From RGIG4576 sp964613095 (GTDB lineage Bacteria; Bacteroidota; Bacteroidia; Bacteroidales; Muribaculaceae): a stretch of DNA of 64,000 nt. The DNA is taken from assembly GCA_964613095.1 (NCBI GenBank), contig CAZTFX010000002.1:20521-84520 (forward strand), read 5' to 3'. A program made the position numbers and the translations under genes. The notes beneath the pieces are model-generated. The model searched no databases. It saw nothing but the letters and a program-made list of their open reading frames with translations, and had not been told where the DNA came from. This document shows, one piece after another, positions 22,865 to 33,300 of this stretch (position 1 is the first letter of the stretch; the number at the start of each line of letters is the position of its first letter).

Positions 22865-25237
22865 ATGATTATGGCTAAAAGGATTATATATTTATTGATA
22901 TTATCGTTTTTTGTGAGTTTTAATGCTTTAGCTTCGGTAGGAGAATGGCATATCCATGGTGTTTTTGGAAATTCAGCAAAAAAAGTTATAGATACAGGTG
23001 ATAAAGTCTATTATCTGGTTGATGGTTGGTTATATTATTATGATAAAGAGAATCAGGAAACCGTAAGTATATCGGAATCGGGTGATATGAATGATGTTAT
23101 CATTAATGATATTTATTATGATTATGATAAAAAAAGGGTTTATGTTGCTTATACTAATAGTAATATCGATATTATATATGAGAATGGAGATATTATAAAT
23201 ATTCCTGATATATATAATGCAAGTGTTTCTTCTACTAAAACAATCAATCATATTGCTTTTTCCAATCATGGTGTGTTTGTTGCCACCGATTTTGGTTATG
23301 TTCGCTTGAATGATGAAAAAAATGAGGTAAAAGAATCCAGAATATATAATACAAAGATTATCTCTTTGTGTGTCGTAGGGGATAAGTTGATATTTTCCGA
23401 TAACAATCAATTATATATTGAAGAAATAGGAAAGTATTATAATAGTATAGATGAAGTGCCTGTATGTTCTTTTAAACAAGATGGCAGATTGTTGTCAATA
23501 GATGATACTTATTTCTTTTTTGAACGAGGTTGGCTGTACAAATTTAAAGTAAATGGAAATGATATAGCTTATGTCGGTATAATATCACAAACCGGAGTAA
23601 ATAGTTTACAACCAACGCCTACAGGTTTTCAGTATAGTGATAATACAGGTATTTTATACAGATTGAATGAAAATGGTGAAAAAACATCTTCTATTCAAAT
23701 GCCGGAATCTATGAAAAAATCGTGTTTAAGTTCTTATGAAACCGATGGTTCTTTATGGGAATTGAATGAAAAAGGAATACGACATGTAGAATTATCGGAA
23801 ACCGGAGCAGAAACCGTTTTAATGGATTTTGCTCGTCCTAATGCTTCAACTGTAGCATTACCGTATTATCTTGAATATAATACGGGACAAGATAAACTAT
23901 TTGTAATGAATACTGCTTCAACCAGATATATTTCTGATTATCTTTCACGTGCTGTGTTAAGTTCTTATGATGGTATAACTTGGAAAAATGAAATGCCCGA
24001 CAATGCACCTACTTATAACCAACAAGGTAATAATAATAATCACATAAATGCTCCGTATAGTTTGATATTTGATCCTGAAGATTCTAATACCTGTTATATA
24101 GGAACATGGTTTGAAGGTGTATATAAAATTACAGATGGGAAAGTTGTTGCAAAATATGACTGGACCAATAGTGCCATTGATAAAGTTGAAATAAGTTCTG
24201 CTTTTCATATATGTACAACTCCGTGTATAAGATTTGATAAAAACAACAATCTTTGGGTGACTCAATCTCAAAATGAGAATAATTATATCACCGTTTTGCC
24301 CAGATCAAAACAATCAAAAGAAAATTTATCTCGAGAAGACTGGATTTCACCGAAAATACTGGGGTTAACAGAAAGTTTCAGAGGTCATTTTCTTATTACG
24401 TCACGTGATATAAAAATACATAATAACGGAGCTTATGCAGGACCACTTGTAATTTTTTATGACGACGGTAATCCGGCTTCAAGTAATATTTTGTCAAAAA
24501 CATTTTCTTCATTGACCGATCAAGATGGTAAAGAATTTACTTGGAATTACATTAATTGTTTTGCAGAGGATAAAAACGGAAATGTTTGGATGGGAACTAA
24601 TGGGGGAGTTGTATCCTTCTCTCCACAAAAGGCACTTACGAGCAATGATTTTACAATAAATCACATAAAAGTACCGCGTAACGATGGAACAAATCTTGCC
24701 GATTATTTATTGGATAATACAGATGTTACCTGTATTGAAGTAGATGGCTCCAATCGTAAATGGATAGGAACATCTAAATCGGGTGTGCTTTTGGTAAGTG
24801 AAGATGGGAGTGAAATACTTGAGCAATTCACTATTGATAATAGTCCGTTATTAAGTAATTGTGTGTATGCTATACGTTGTAATCCTTCAAATAACAAAGT
24901 TTATATAGGCACTGACAAGGGATTACTTGAATATTCAAGTGATAATGAACCTCCTGCCGAAAGTTATAGCGAAATATATGCATTTCCAAATCCTGTAAGA
25001 CCGGAATATACAGGTGATATTACAATAAGAGGACTCATGGAAAACTCTTTGGTGAAAATAGCCGATTCCGAAGGAAATGTTATAAAATCAATACGTTCAA
25101 CAGGAGGAATGACCACATGGGATGGTTGTAATTCACAAGGGGAACGAGTAAAGAGTGGTGTTTATTTCGTTTTTGCTTCTCAGAATGAAAATGAATCATC
25201 TTCGGGTGCTGTCACAAAGATATTGATTATACGTTAA
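22865..25237 (+). CDS. porZ: PorZ-like T9SS attachment-complex protein, copy 2
   Basis: 790 residues (a second ATG six bases in is equally good). Signal peptide, then WHIHGVFGNSAKKVIDTGDKV, matching the PorZ N-terminal propeller. Blades carry the recurring patterns GNVWMGTNGGVVSF and NRKWIGTSKSGVLLVSEDG. The C-terminal domain AFPNPVRPEYTGDITIRGL, later WDGCNSQGERVKSGVYFV, is the textbook PorZ tail, so this copy is the more orthodox. It is colinear with copy 1 over its whole length (for example YDWTNS, SYDGITWKNEMP versus SYDGVTWKNEIP), showing tandem duplication. It closes the three-gene cluster; lepB has its own promoter downstream. Confidence 0.85.
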   Translation: MIMAKRIIYLLILSFFVSFNALASVGEWHIHGVFGNSAKKVIDTGDKVYYLVDGWLYYYDKENQETVSISESGDMNDVIINDIYYDYDKKRVYVAYTNSNIDIIYENGDIINIPDIYNASVSSTKTINHIAFSNHGVFVATDFGYVRLNDEKNEVKESRIYNTKIISLCVVGDKLIFSDNNQLYIEEIGKYYNSIDEVPVCSFKQDGRLLSIDDTYFFFERGWLYKFKVNGNDIAYVGIISQTGVNSLQPTPTGFQYSDNTGILYRLNENGEKTSSIQMPESMKKSCLSSYETDGSLWELNEKGIRHVELSETGAETVLMDFARPNASTVALPYYLEYNTGQDKLFVMNTASTRYISDYLSRAVLSSYDGITWKNEMPDNAPTYNQQGNNNNHINAPYSLIFDPEDSNTCYIGTWFEGVYKITDGKVVAKYDWTNSAIDKVEISSAFHICTTPCIRFDKNNNLWVTQSQNENNYITVLPRSKQSKENLSREDWISPKILGLTESFRGHFLITSRDIKIHNNGAYAGPLVIFYDDGNPASSNILSKTFSSLTDQDGKEFTWNYINCFAEDKNGNVWMGTNGGVVSFSPQKALTSNDFTINHIKVPRNDGTNLADYLLDNTDVTCIEVDGSNRKWIGTSKSGVLLVSEDGSEILEQFTIDNSPLLSNCVYAIRCNPSNNKVYIGTDKGLLEYSSDNEPPAESYSEIYAFPNPVRPEYTGDITIRGLMENSLVKIADSEGNVIKSIRSTGGMTTWDGCNSQGERVKSGVYFVFASQNENESSSGAVTKILIIR

Positions 25238-25283
25238 AGTTGAAGAAACTATTGGTTATTATTTAAAATCTGTTTCATCTTGG

Positions 25284-25313
25284 CTTGTATGTGTAAAATT
25301 CAACTTATCTTTG
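25284..25313 (+). promoter_or_regulatory. lepB promoter
   Basis: CTTG at 25284-25287 and TATCTTTG at 25306-25313 are separated by 18 bases, close to the Bacteroidetes -33/-7 arrangement. The leader to the lepB ATG is about 90 bases. Confidence 0.65.
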
Positions 25314-25409
25314 TAAAATAAACAACTTACAGCACATTCCGGATAGTTAATGTTAAACTTCGGTTAAAGTGAGTGCGTTATATAAATTATATGGCAGATA
25401 AACTTTTTT

Positions 25410-26900
25410 ATGGAAAATAAAGATAAGCAAAATACGGTAAAAGAAAACAAAGTTGAAAATGTAAAGCAAACCGGTGGATTGAAAGAACGTCTTGCCCGAG
25501 TGAAAAAGACTCGTTGGATTCGTTTCGGTGTGGTTTCATTGATATTTTTCCTTTGGGTTATATGGTTAGGTTCATGGTGGGTTTTATTATTCTTACCTAT
25601 TCTTGCCGATATTTATTTGACTCAGTTTATACCATGGACATGGTGGAAACATACAAAAAACAAGGCAATAAAAAGCGTTATGAGTTGGGTTGACGCTATT
25701 GTATATGCACTTATTTTGGTATATTTCATATTTTTGTATGTTGGTCAAAATTATCAAATTCCATCTTCTTCTTTGGAAAAATCTCTCCTTGTAGGTGATT
25801 ATTTATGGGTGAATAAGATGATATATGGACCGCGTGTACCCAATACACCGCTTCATTTTCCATTAGCTCAAAATACATTACCATTTATAGGTTGTAAGTC
25901 ATATATTGAAAATCCGCAATGGGATTACCATCGTTTGAAAGGACTTCGCAATGTAGAACGTAATGATATTGTGGTATTTAATTTTCCAGCCGGAGATACA
26001 GTGGCATTAAAGGTTCAGAATCCGGATTATTATACTTTATGTGCAACTGTACCGGGAGGTCGTGAAACATTGTTGCGAAATAAGGCTGAATTCGGAGATA
26101 TTATTTATCGACCGGTTGATCGTCGTGAAAATTATGTTAAACGTTGTATAGGTCTTCCGGGAGAAACACTTAAGATTGTAAATGATATTGTATATATTGA
26201 TGGAAAACCGCTTGAAGAACCGGAAAATGTACAATATAATCATTTTATACAAACAGATGGACGACTTATTCCGGACAATGTGTGGGATGAATTAGGTATA
26301 AGTGTTGATGATAGATCTATGGTGGCAATAGATGATCCTGAATCGGTTATGAATGCTGCCAATTTAGGATTAAAAATTAATTTTGATGGCTCCGTTAATC
26401 CTATCTATCAAAGTCCACTAACTAAAGAAATGAAGTCAAAACTTGAGAAGATGAATTGGATTACGGCTGTGGTTAAGGTTCCTGATGTGGAATTTATTAA
26501 TGTTTATCCTATTAGTCATGATTATGGCTGGAGTCGTGCCAATTATGGAGAGGTTTGGATTCCTGCAAAGGGTAAGTCCATCAAGTTGACTGTAGATAAT
26601 CTTCCTATTTATGAACGAGCAATAAAGAATTATGAAGGAAATGATTTGCAAGTGAAAGATGGTAAGATATTTATTAATGGTAAGCAGACCGATGAATATA
26701 TGTTTAAAATGGATTATTACTGGATGATGGGTGATAATCGAGATAATTCTGCCGATTCACGTTATTGGGGTTTTGTACCGGAAGATCACATTGTGGGTGC
26801 TCCTGTATTTATATTGATTTCTTTTGATAAAGATAAATCACTGTTTAACGGTGGAATTCGTTGGAATAGAATTTTTGCTAATGCCAATTCAGGCAAATAG
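25410..26900 (+). CDS. lepB: Signal peptidase I, long Bacteroidetes form
   Basis: 496 residues. Two membrane helices (about 38-62 and 95-112) precede the periplasmic catalytic domain, which removes Sec signal peptides. The nucleophile is S121 in IPSSSLEKSLLVGD (the usual SMxPTL reads SLEKSL), the general-base lysine is in YVKRCIGLPGETL, and box E is MMGDNRDNSADSRYWGFVPEDHIVG. A large insert (~265-420) between lysine and box E makes it much longer than E. coli-type minimal peptidases; such inserts are usual in this phylum. A WbqC-type gene follows after 18 bases, a conserved Bacteroidetes pairing. Confidence 0.93.
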   Translation: MENKDKQNTVKENKVENVKQTGGLKERLARVKKTRWIRFGVVSLIFFLWVIWLGSWWVLLFLPILADIYLTQFIPWTWWKHTKNKAIKSVMSWVDAIVYALILVYFIFLYVGQNYQIPSSSLEKSLLVGDYLWVNKMIYGPRVPNTPLHFPLAQNTLPFIGCKSYIENPQWDYHRLKGLRNVERNDIVVFNFPAGDTVALKVQNPDYYTLCATVPGGRETLLRNKAEFGDIIYRPVDRRENYVKRCIGLPGETLKIVNDIVYIDGKPLEEPENVQYNHFIQTDGRLIPDNVWDELGISVDDRSMVAIDDPESVMNAANLGLKINFDGSVNPIYQSPLTKEMKSKLEKMNWITAVVKVPDVEFINVYPISHDYGWSRANYGEVWIPAKGKSIKLTVDNLPIYERAIKNYEGNDLQVKDGKIFINGKQTDEYMFKMDYYWMMGDNRDNSADSRYWGFVPEDHIVGAPVFILISFDKDKSLFNGGIRWNRIFANANSGK

Positions 26901-26918
26901 ATAAAATAATGTGTTATC

Positions 26919-27563
26919 ATGTGTTACGAAAAGGGTGTATTCTCTTTGGCTTATGCTGGCAGTGTAAGGTATTATGCTGCTATGCTTGTATGTAAAAAAG
27001 CAATTATTTCTGTAGGGGAGAAGCGAAATAAAATATCATGGTGTTCCAGTCATTGCAACATAATAGGGGCGAATGGGACACAAACACTTACTTTACCGCT
27101 TATAAAGCCGATAGGAGGCGTACAGGAGCTTTTTCGTGATGTGGTAATATCGGAACATGGTGATTGGCGTCGAGTGCATTGGGGGGCTTTATTTTCCGCT
27201 TATGGCAAATCTCCTTTTTTTGAATATATTGCAGATGATTTACAATCTATATATGAAAATCATGATATCAACAATCTTGTGGATTTTAATAAAGCCATAC
27301 AAAATTTAATTATAGAATTTCTGGATTTGCCGATTTATGTGATATTTTCACAAGAACAACCTTTTATTGATGAAAACATAAAAGATTTTCGTGGAAAAAT
27401 AGGGGAGAATAAACAAGATAATCTATTTTTTATACAGAATCAAACTTATTGGCAAGTTTGGCAGGAACGACATGGGTTCAAGCCTAATATGAGTATATTT
27501 GATCTTCTCATGAATCAAGGTCGAGAATCAATTTTCACATTACGAAAAATGATAAACAAATAG
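26919..27563 (+). CDS. WbqC-like family protein
   Basis: A 214-residue protein of the WbqC-like family (PF08889 type), whose founding member is encoded in an O-antigen cluster but whose activity is not known. The N-terminal FSLAYAGSVRYYAAMLVCKKA corresponds to the family's SSAYLPPVEYFxxl segment, followed by KISWCSSHCNIIGANGTQTLTLPL and DWRRVHWGALFSAYGKSPFFEYI. It probably forms an operon with lepB. The next gene has its own promoter. Confidence 0.82.
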   Translation: MCYEKGVFSLAYAGSVRYYAAMLVCKKAIISVGEKRNKISWCSSHCNIIGANGTQTLTLPLIKPIGGVQELFRDVVISEHGDWRRVHWGALFSAYGKSPFFEYIADDLQSIYENHDINNLVDFNKAIQNLIIEFLDLPIYVIFSQEQPFIDENIKDFRGKIGENKQDNLFFIQNQTYWQVWQERHGFKPNMSIFDLLMNQGRESIFTLRKMINK

Positions 27564-27623
27564 AAAGATTTTTCTTCGTATGAATTTTAGCGTTGTTTTC
27601 GTTATGTTTTACGAAAAGATAGC

Positions 27624-27631
27624 TAAATTTG
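27624..27631 (+). promoter_or_regulatory. Promoter -7 box for DUF4369 lipoprotein gene
   Basis: TAAATTTG matches TAnnTTTG, 21 bases before the ATG at 27653. Confidence 0.5.
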
Positions 27632-27652
27632 TAATTTAAAAGGGTTGATTTT

Positions 27653-28708
27653 ATGCAAAATAGAATATTAATATTATTTGGATTTCTATTATTTCTAGTT
27701 ACTTTTTTAAGTTGTAGCAATGATAGGTTTAAAATTGAAGGGGCTTTATCTGATGCAGGAAAGCAGACTCTGAGAGGTGTTTATGTTAATGAAGCCGGAG
27801 TTCAGACTCAATATGCAACAGTTGAGGGCAATCGTTTTACCTTTGAGGGTGTGTCTTCCATGCTTACAATTTTTTATATTTATACAGCTCAAAATAAGTT
27901 ACTTACCAAAGTTGTTATGAAAAATGGTGATGGGCTGAAAATGCGAGGAACCATAAAGCATAACTATCTTATTGAGATGAAGGGTAGTGATGAGAATGAA
28001 GATTGGAATAATTTCCGTCGAGAAAATCATCTGTTATATCAGGAAGAAAAAACAAAAGAGCTTGATAAGAAAATAGAAGAATATATTAAGATCAATGGTG
28101 ATAAAATGGCAAGTCTTTTATTGTTATTGAGTGATTATAGTAGTTTGGACAGCTCTAAACATGTACATGATTTGCTAAATAAGATTGATGAGAAGGTGCG
28201 TTCTGCAAGTATTTTGAAAGCATACACTGAAATGAATGCTTCCTTAACACTTACAAAAGAAGATCGCAAAAAATACCATTCGTTTATGTTATATAACGAG
28301 AATGATTCATTGGAGTCATTTATTCCATTGCGTAGCAATATGACAGTATTATGTTTTTGGGTAAATGATGATGAATCAAGAACATCGATAATAAAAGAAT
28401 TGGATACTTTATATACTGATTATAAAAAGAAAAACAAATTACAGATTGCTGATATTATGCTTGATAGTGATACTACACGATGGAAACGTACTTTACGACG
28501 TGAGAAAACCGATTGGAAACACTATTGGGCTGTTGGCGGTATTATGAATAAGTCTATTAAAGAGTTGATGATAAAGAATACACCGGAATTTATTATACTT
28601 GATTCAATAGGACAGCAATTGTATCGTGGTGATTCTATCTCAGTTGTTTCTCGTATGGTGCGAGAACATTTTAAGGATATAGATCCAAAAGATAAAAAGA
28701 AAAAATAA
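27653..28708 (+). CDS. DUF4369 lipoprotein with thioredoxin-like domain lacking CXXC
   Basis: 351 residues. A lipoprotein signal ends at C21 (TFLSC). Residues ~25-120 resemble the DUF4369 beta domain that precedes TlpA-like thioredoxins in Bacteroidetes, followed by a helical linker. The last third (~225-345) has a thioredoxin-like course: VLCFWVNDDESRTSI, where the active-site WCxxC would be expected, then TPEFIILDSIGQQLYRGD, equivalent to the cis-proline strand. There is no CXXC, so disulfide chemistry is not expected. It ends 10 bases before yifB and is probably co-transcribed. Confidence 0.75.
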   Translation: MQNRILILFGFLLFLVTFLSCSNDRFKIEGALSDAGKQTLRGVYVNEAGVQTQYATVEGNRFTFEGVSSMLTIFYIYTAQNKLLTKVVMKNGDGLKMRGTIKHNYLIEMKGSDENEDWNNFRRENHLLYQEEKTKELDKKIEEYIKINGDKMASLLLLLSDYSSLDSSKHVHDLLNKIDEKVRSASILKAYTEMNASLTLTKEDRKKYHSFMLYNENDSLESFIPLRSNMTVLCFWVNDDESRTSIIKELDTLYTDYKKKNKLQIADIMLDSDTTRWKRTLRREKTDWKHYWAVGGIMNKSIKELMIKNTPEFIILDSIGQQLYRGDSISVVSRMVREHFKDIDPKDKKKK

Positions 28709-28718
28709 AAACGGCATT

Positions 28719-30254
28719 ATGTTGACAAAGACTTATGGCGCAGCAGTTAGTGGTGTAGAAGCTTTAATTGTGACTATGGAAGTTGCAATAGAAGGCGGAT
28801 ACGGCTTTTGCATTGTGGGATTGCCCGATACTGCTGTAAAAGAAAGTTATGAACGTGTTCGTTCTGCCATAAAAGTTTATGGAGTGGAATTCCCTCGTAA
28901 GGATGTAGTGGTGAATATGTCGCCTGCCGATGTTAAGAAAGAGGGTGCGGCTTATGACTTGCCTATTGCTATTGCGGTGCTTGCAGCTGATGGAAAATTA
29001 CCAGTTGATAGTCTTTCTCAATATATGATAATGGGAGAATTGTCGCTTGATGGCTCTATATTACCTATACGCGGGATTCTTCCAATGGCAATAAAGGCGC
29101 GAGCCGAAGGTTTTAAAGGATTTATTGTTCCTCGAGCAAATGCCAAAGAAGCTGCAGTTGTGAATAACCTTGAAGTTCATGGAGTTGATAATATATTTGA
29201 AGTAGTAAATTTTTTCAATGGAACAGGTACCATAGAACCTACTGTTGTAAATACCAGAGAAGAATTTTTCAGTAGTGTCAACGATTATGATTTTGATTTT
29301 TCGGAAGTAAAAGGGCAGGACAATGTAAAACGAGCTTTTGAGGTGGCTTGTGCCGGAGGACATAATATTATGCTTATTGGTAGTCCCGGTAGTGGGAAAT
29401 CGATGATGGCAAAACGATTACCTTCAATACTTCCTCCATTAACATTGCGTGAGGCTCTTGAAACCACAACAATACATTCTATTGCGGGAAAATTGAAACG
29501 TGGATCGACTCTCATGACACAACGTCCGTTTCGTTCTCCTCATCACACTGTTTCTCCGGTTGCTTTGGTTGGTGGAGGTACAAATCCTATGCCCGGTGAA
29601 ATAAGTTTGGCTCATAATGGGATTTTATTCCTTGATGAACTACCGGAGTTTAATCGTTCTGTCCTTGAAGTGATGAGACAACCGCTTGAAGATCGTCTTA
29701 TTACTATTTCAAGGGCAAAATATTCGGTTGAGTATCCTGCCTCTTTTATGATGGTGGCTTCAATGAATCCGTGTCCGTGTGGGTACTTTGGTCATCCATC
29801 AAAAGATTGTATATGTCAGCCCGGTACACGTCAACGATATATGAATCGTATATCGGGTCCATTACTTGACCGTATAGATATTCAAGTAGAGGTATCTCCG
29901 GTTGAATTTGACGATATTTCTTCAACTATACCGTCCGAGAGTAGTGCAGAGATAAGAAAACGCGTGATAAAGGCTCGTGAGATACAAACGGAACGTTTTA
30001 AAGGAATAAAAGGTGTGCATTGTAATGCTCAAATGAATTCGGCATTGTTACATGAGTATGCACAACCCGATGAAAAAGGGTTAACACGCTTACGTGATGC
30101 AATGACACGCTTAAATATGAGTGCTCGAGCTTATGATCGTATTCTCAAAGTGGCTCGAACTATTGCCGATCTTGATGGTAGTGATGATGTAAAACAACAT
30201 CATATAGCAGAAGCAATAAACTACCGCAATCTAGACAGGGAAGACCGTTTTTAG
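28719..30254 (+). CDS. YifB/ComM family Mg-chelatase-like AAA+ ATPase
   Basis: 511 residues, the normal length. An N-terminal Lon-protease-like ChlI domain (VSGVEALIVTMEVAIEGGYGFCIVGLPD) is followed by an AAA+ core with Walker A GSPGSGKSMMAKRLP near 222 and Walker B GILFLDELPEFNRSVLEVMRQPLEDR near 300, a zinc-like cysteine cluster NPCPCGYFGHPSKDCICQ, and the C-terminal Mg_chelatase_C helix bundle. ComM homologues are hexameric helicases promoting branch migration in natural transformation; in Bacteroidetes the role is not proven. A strong bidirectional terminator follows. Confidence 0.93.
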   Translation: MLTKTYGAAVSGVEALIVTMEVAIEGGYGFCIVGLPDTAVKESYERVRSAIKVYGVEFPRKDVVVNMSPADVKKEGAAYDLPIAIAVLAADGKLPVDSLSQYMIMGELSLDGSILPIRGILPMAIKARAEGFKGFIVPRANAKEAAVVNNLEVHGVDNIFEVVNFFNGTGTIEPTVVNTREEFFSSVNDYDFDFSEVKGQDNVKRAFEVACAGGHNIMLIGSPGSGKSMMAKRLPSILPPLTLREALETTTIHSIAGKLKRGSTLMTQRPFRSPHHTVSPVALVGGGTNPMPGEISLAHNGILFLDELPEFNRSVLEVMRQPLEDRLITISRAKYSVEYPASFMMVASMNPCPCGYFGHPSKDCICQPGTRQRYMNRISGPLLDRIDIQVEVSPVEFDDISSTIPSESSAEIRKRVIKAREIQTERFKGIKGVHCNAQMNSALLHEYAQPDEKGLTRLRDAMTRLNMSARAYDRILKVARTIADLDGSDDVKQHHIAEAINYRNLDREDRF

Positions 30255-30295
30255 TTTAAAAGTAAAATATTTTAGTATTGTTTCTTGATATAACA

Positions 30296-30334
30296 AATAA
30301 CGGAGATAATCAAAAAGGTTACCTCCGTTATTTC
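30296..30334. terminator. Bidirectional terminator between yifB and the surface protein gene
   Basis: Arms 30296-30310 and 30320-30334 form a 15-bp stem with one mismatch and a nine-base loop; A-rich on one side and T-rich on the other, so it can serve both convergent genes. Confidence 0.82.
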
Positions 30335-30351
30335 TGTTTATTGGTATTGTA

Positions 30352-33300
30352 TTATTTTACAATCTTAACGGCTTTAGCTCCCTGTTTCATGATGTAAATA
30401 CCGTTTTCTGGTTTTTCAATTTTAATACCTTGCATATTGTAGTATTCAATATTGGTGTTATCATTGATTTCAACGTTGTCAATTGCAGATGTTGAAGAGT
30501 AATTAACTGCATTGGATTCAGCGGTTTCAACTTCTTCGGTTACTGCAGTTACAGTATATGAACCATCTGCTGCATTTTCTACAGTATAAGTAGTTTCTGT
30601 AAGTCCTGTTGCGATAAGTTCATTATCCCTATATACATTATAAGTACAACTGCTTGCTTCGGTAGACATTGGTTTTATTAGGTTTTGATCTGCTTTTTCA
30701 AGAATAGCCGAGATTCTCCAGTTGTAATCAAGTTTATTCTTTTTCTTCATTGAGTACCAATAGCTTCCTGAACTTGAATAATAGTCTCCGTATCCCTCTA
30801 CAGCCGGTCCTTCATCCATTACCATCAATGGTGTTCTTGTTGCTCCATTGATAATATAACCTACACCAACTTCCCAATTTGCTGGTATTTCTACCGGATT
30901 GTCAAGTCTTACGGTATTGTAACCTACTACTATAGATTTTGTGTCGATAGGTTGTTTATATACGACATTATCGCCATACATAACTGTAGCATAAAGAGAA
31001 TTTACTTCAGTGCTTGCTAGTTTAAATTTAATATGAGAAATTTTCATTCCCACTTTATCGGCAAGATCCTCAACTTTGTATTTTGTTATGGCATAGAATC
31101 CATCTCCGGAACCTGTTAATTGCATAGCATTGTCGTTTGTTCCTATTTCGTAAGTAAGAATGGTTGCACTGCTAGGGTTACTCCATGTTAAAACAAGATC
31201 ATTATTTGAAACTGCTCCTGTAAGGTCGAATGGTGCCGGATTCTTTTGTACTATTGTATTATTGAAAGAAATAATATTTGTACGAGGAGATTCCCAACCA
31301 TTTTTGTATACTGCTGAGATTTCATAGTTGAATGTACCGAAAGATTTCAATGTTTCAGCATAGTTATACTCGTTGGTTTGTGCTACAAGTACATTGTTCT
31401 TATAGATGTTGAAACTTGAAACAACCGGATTATTATCAATTGCAGATTTTGGTTGTATTGCTGTTACTTCTATATCCTTTGTTGGAAGAGAACTCAAAAT
31501 ATAAGATTTAGCTGATGTTTTGCTTGACGGTGTTGCTGTTGGAGGTGTTGCAAGAGCTCCAATGTAGATGTTGTAATCATTGGCATCTGAAAGTATTGTA
31601 CCAAGAGCCATCCAAGTGCTTGCACCTTCTGTAGGTGTAAAACTTACCATAGCACCACCGTCAACCAAAGAACCTTCGTCAACTACGATTGGAGTAGTAT
31701 TTGCTTTCAAGTTGGCTGTATAAGCAACATAAAGGTCCTCTTCACCTGTGATACTTACAGGGTTGTCAAGTTCTACGTAGAATGTTGTAAGAGGTTCTAT
31801 TGTATTGGCAGCAAGTGTTTTTTCTGCAAGTACAGTTCCTGTTGGAGTGTATATAGCGACTTTAATTTCACCTGTTTCTTCTCCTATCATACCATATATG
31901 CGAGATATTGAGTATCCTGAATATGTCTTTAAAAGATCGGCACTTAATTTAGAACCATAAGTTAAATTCATGTCTCCGGTAAAACCTGTTATATAAATAG
32001 GATCTCCTGCATTTGTAAGATTCATATCCATACTCCAAGAAGCTGATATTTCTTTGGTAGTTTCATCAAATTTAGATGTTTCTACATATGGTGCACGATA
32101 TACTTCAGGCAATTCGATATATACAGTAGTATTATCGGCTGAAGATATGTTTCCATTACTACCCTTTGCTACTACTTCATAAGTGTAATATCCGGGTGCT
32201 TCAACATTATCAATATATGAATCGGTGTTGATGTCGCTTGCAATTTTTTCACCATTACGATATAAATCATAACCTGCTAAGGTTTCAGCGAAAGAGCTTG
32301 TAATGTCGGCTGTCATCATCCAGTTACCTGAAACATTACCTTCTGCAATAGAACTCCAATATGGTTTTGAATTGGCAAATGTACTTTTGGGTGAACTTGT
32401 TGAATACATGTTACCTTTATTGTTAACACTGCCTCCGGTATCAACACTGACAGGGTGTGTTTTCTTTGTGTGTCGTAGGAATACTCCGTATGCAACTTTT
32501 TTACCTGCAGTGATAGAATATGGAGTAGATAGTGTTATTTTATTCCAAGAATCAAAAGCAAGAAGATTAAGCTCTAGTTGTGTAAGAGTTTGATTATAAA
32601 CCATTACGTCATCTTCAAAAATGAATAGAACCGCTTCACTGATAGTACAACTGGTTTCTTCTTTGTAAAGGTGTAAGTTTATTGCTGTTATTTGACCTCC
32701 GGTATAAGCAATTAGATCGGAAGGATCAAATTCGTTCTTAATCCAGATTTTTGGGTCGGAAGAAGATGTTCCTCCAATACCTGTTTGTACTGTTTCGTTG
32801 CTCCAAGTAAGTTTATCAACTGCAGTAAGAGGAGCTTTCCATTGTAAAGTAGTATTTAATATGCCGGTTTCAGCTTTTGTAAATCTAGGAGTTGGGAAAC
32901 TGTTTACAACGGCTGGGGTTGTATAAGACATTTGTTCCTCGCTGCCGTAAATAGCCGATACAGCATAGTTATGTGAACCTGTTGTTTGTTCTGTAAGTGT
33001 GTAAGATGTTTCGGTTACTGGCTCTGAATTTACTTTTGTTCCATCACAATAAACGTTGAATCCGTCCGGAGCAGTTGTGTGATTATTTACAAGTGTGGCT
33101 GTAATTAGGAAGTTACCATTACCGGTATTAGTCCATGTTTTACCGTCATTGGAAATACAATCACCTTTACCATATACTGTAGGTCCGGCATCTTTATTGG
33201 CAACAAAATCCATATTATGACCGGATACGTATTTAACGGCAAAACGTAGATTTACACCTTCTTTTATTACATAAGGTTCATCGAAATTAACTTTCATGTA

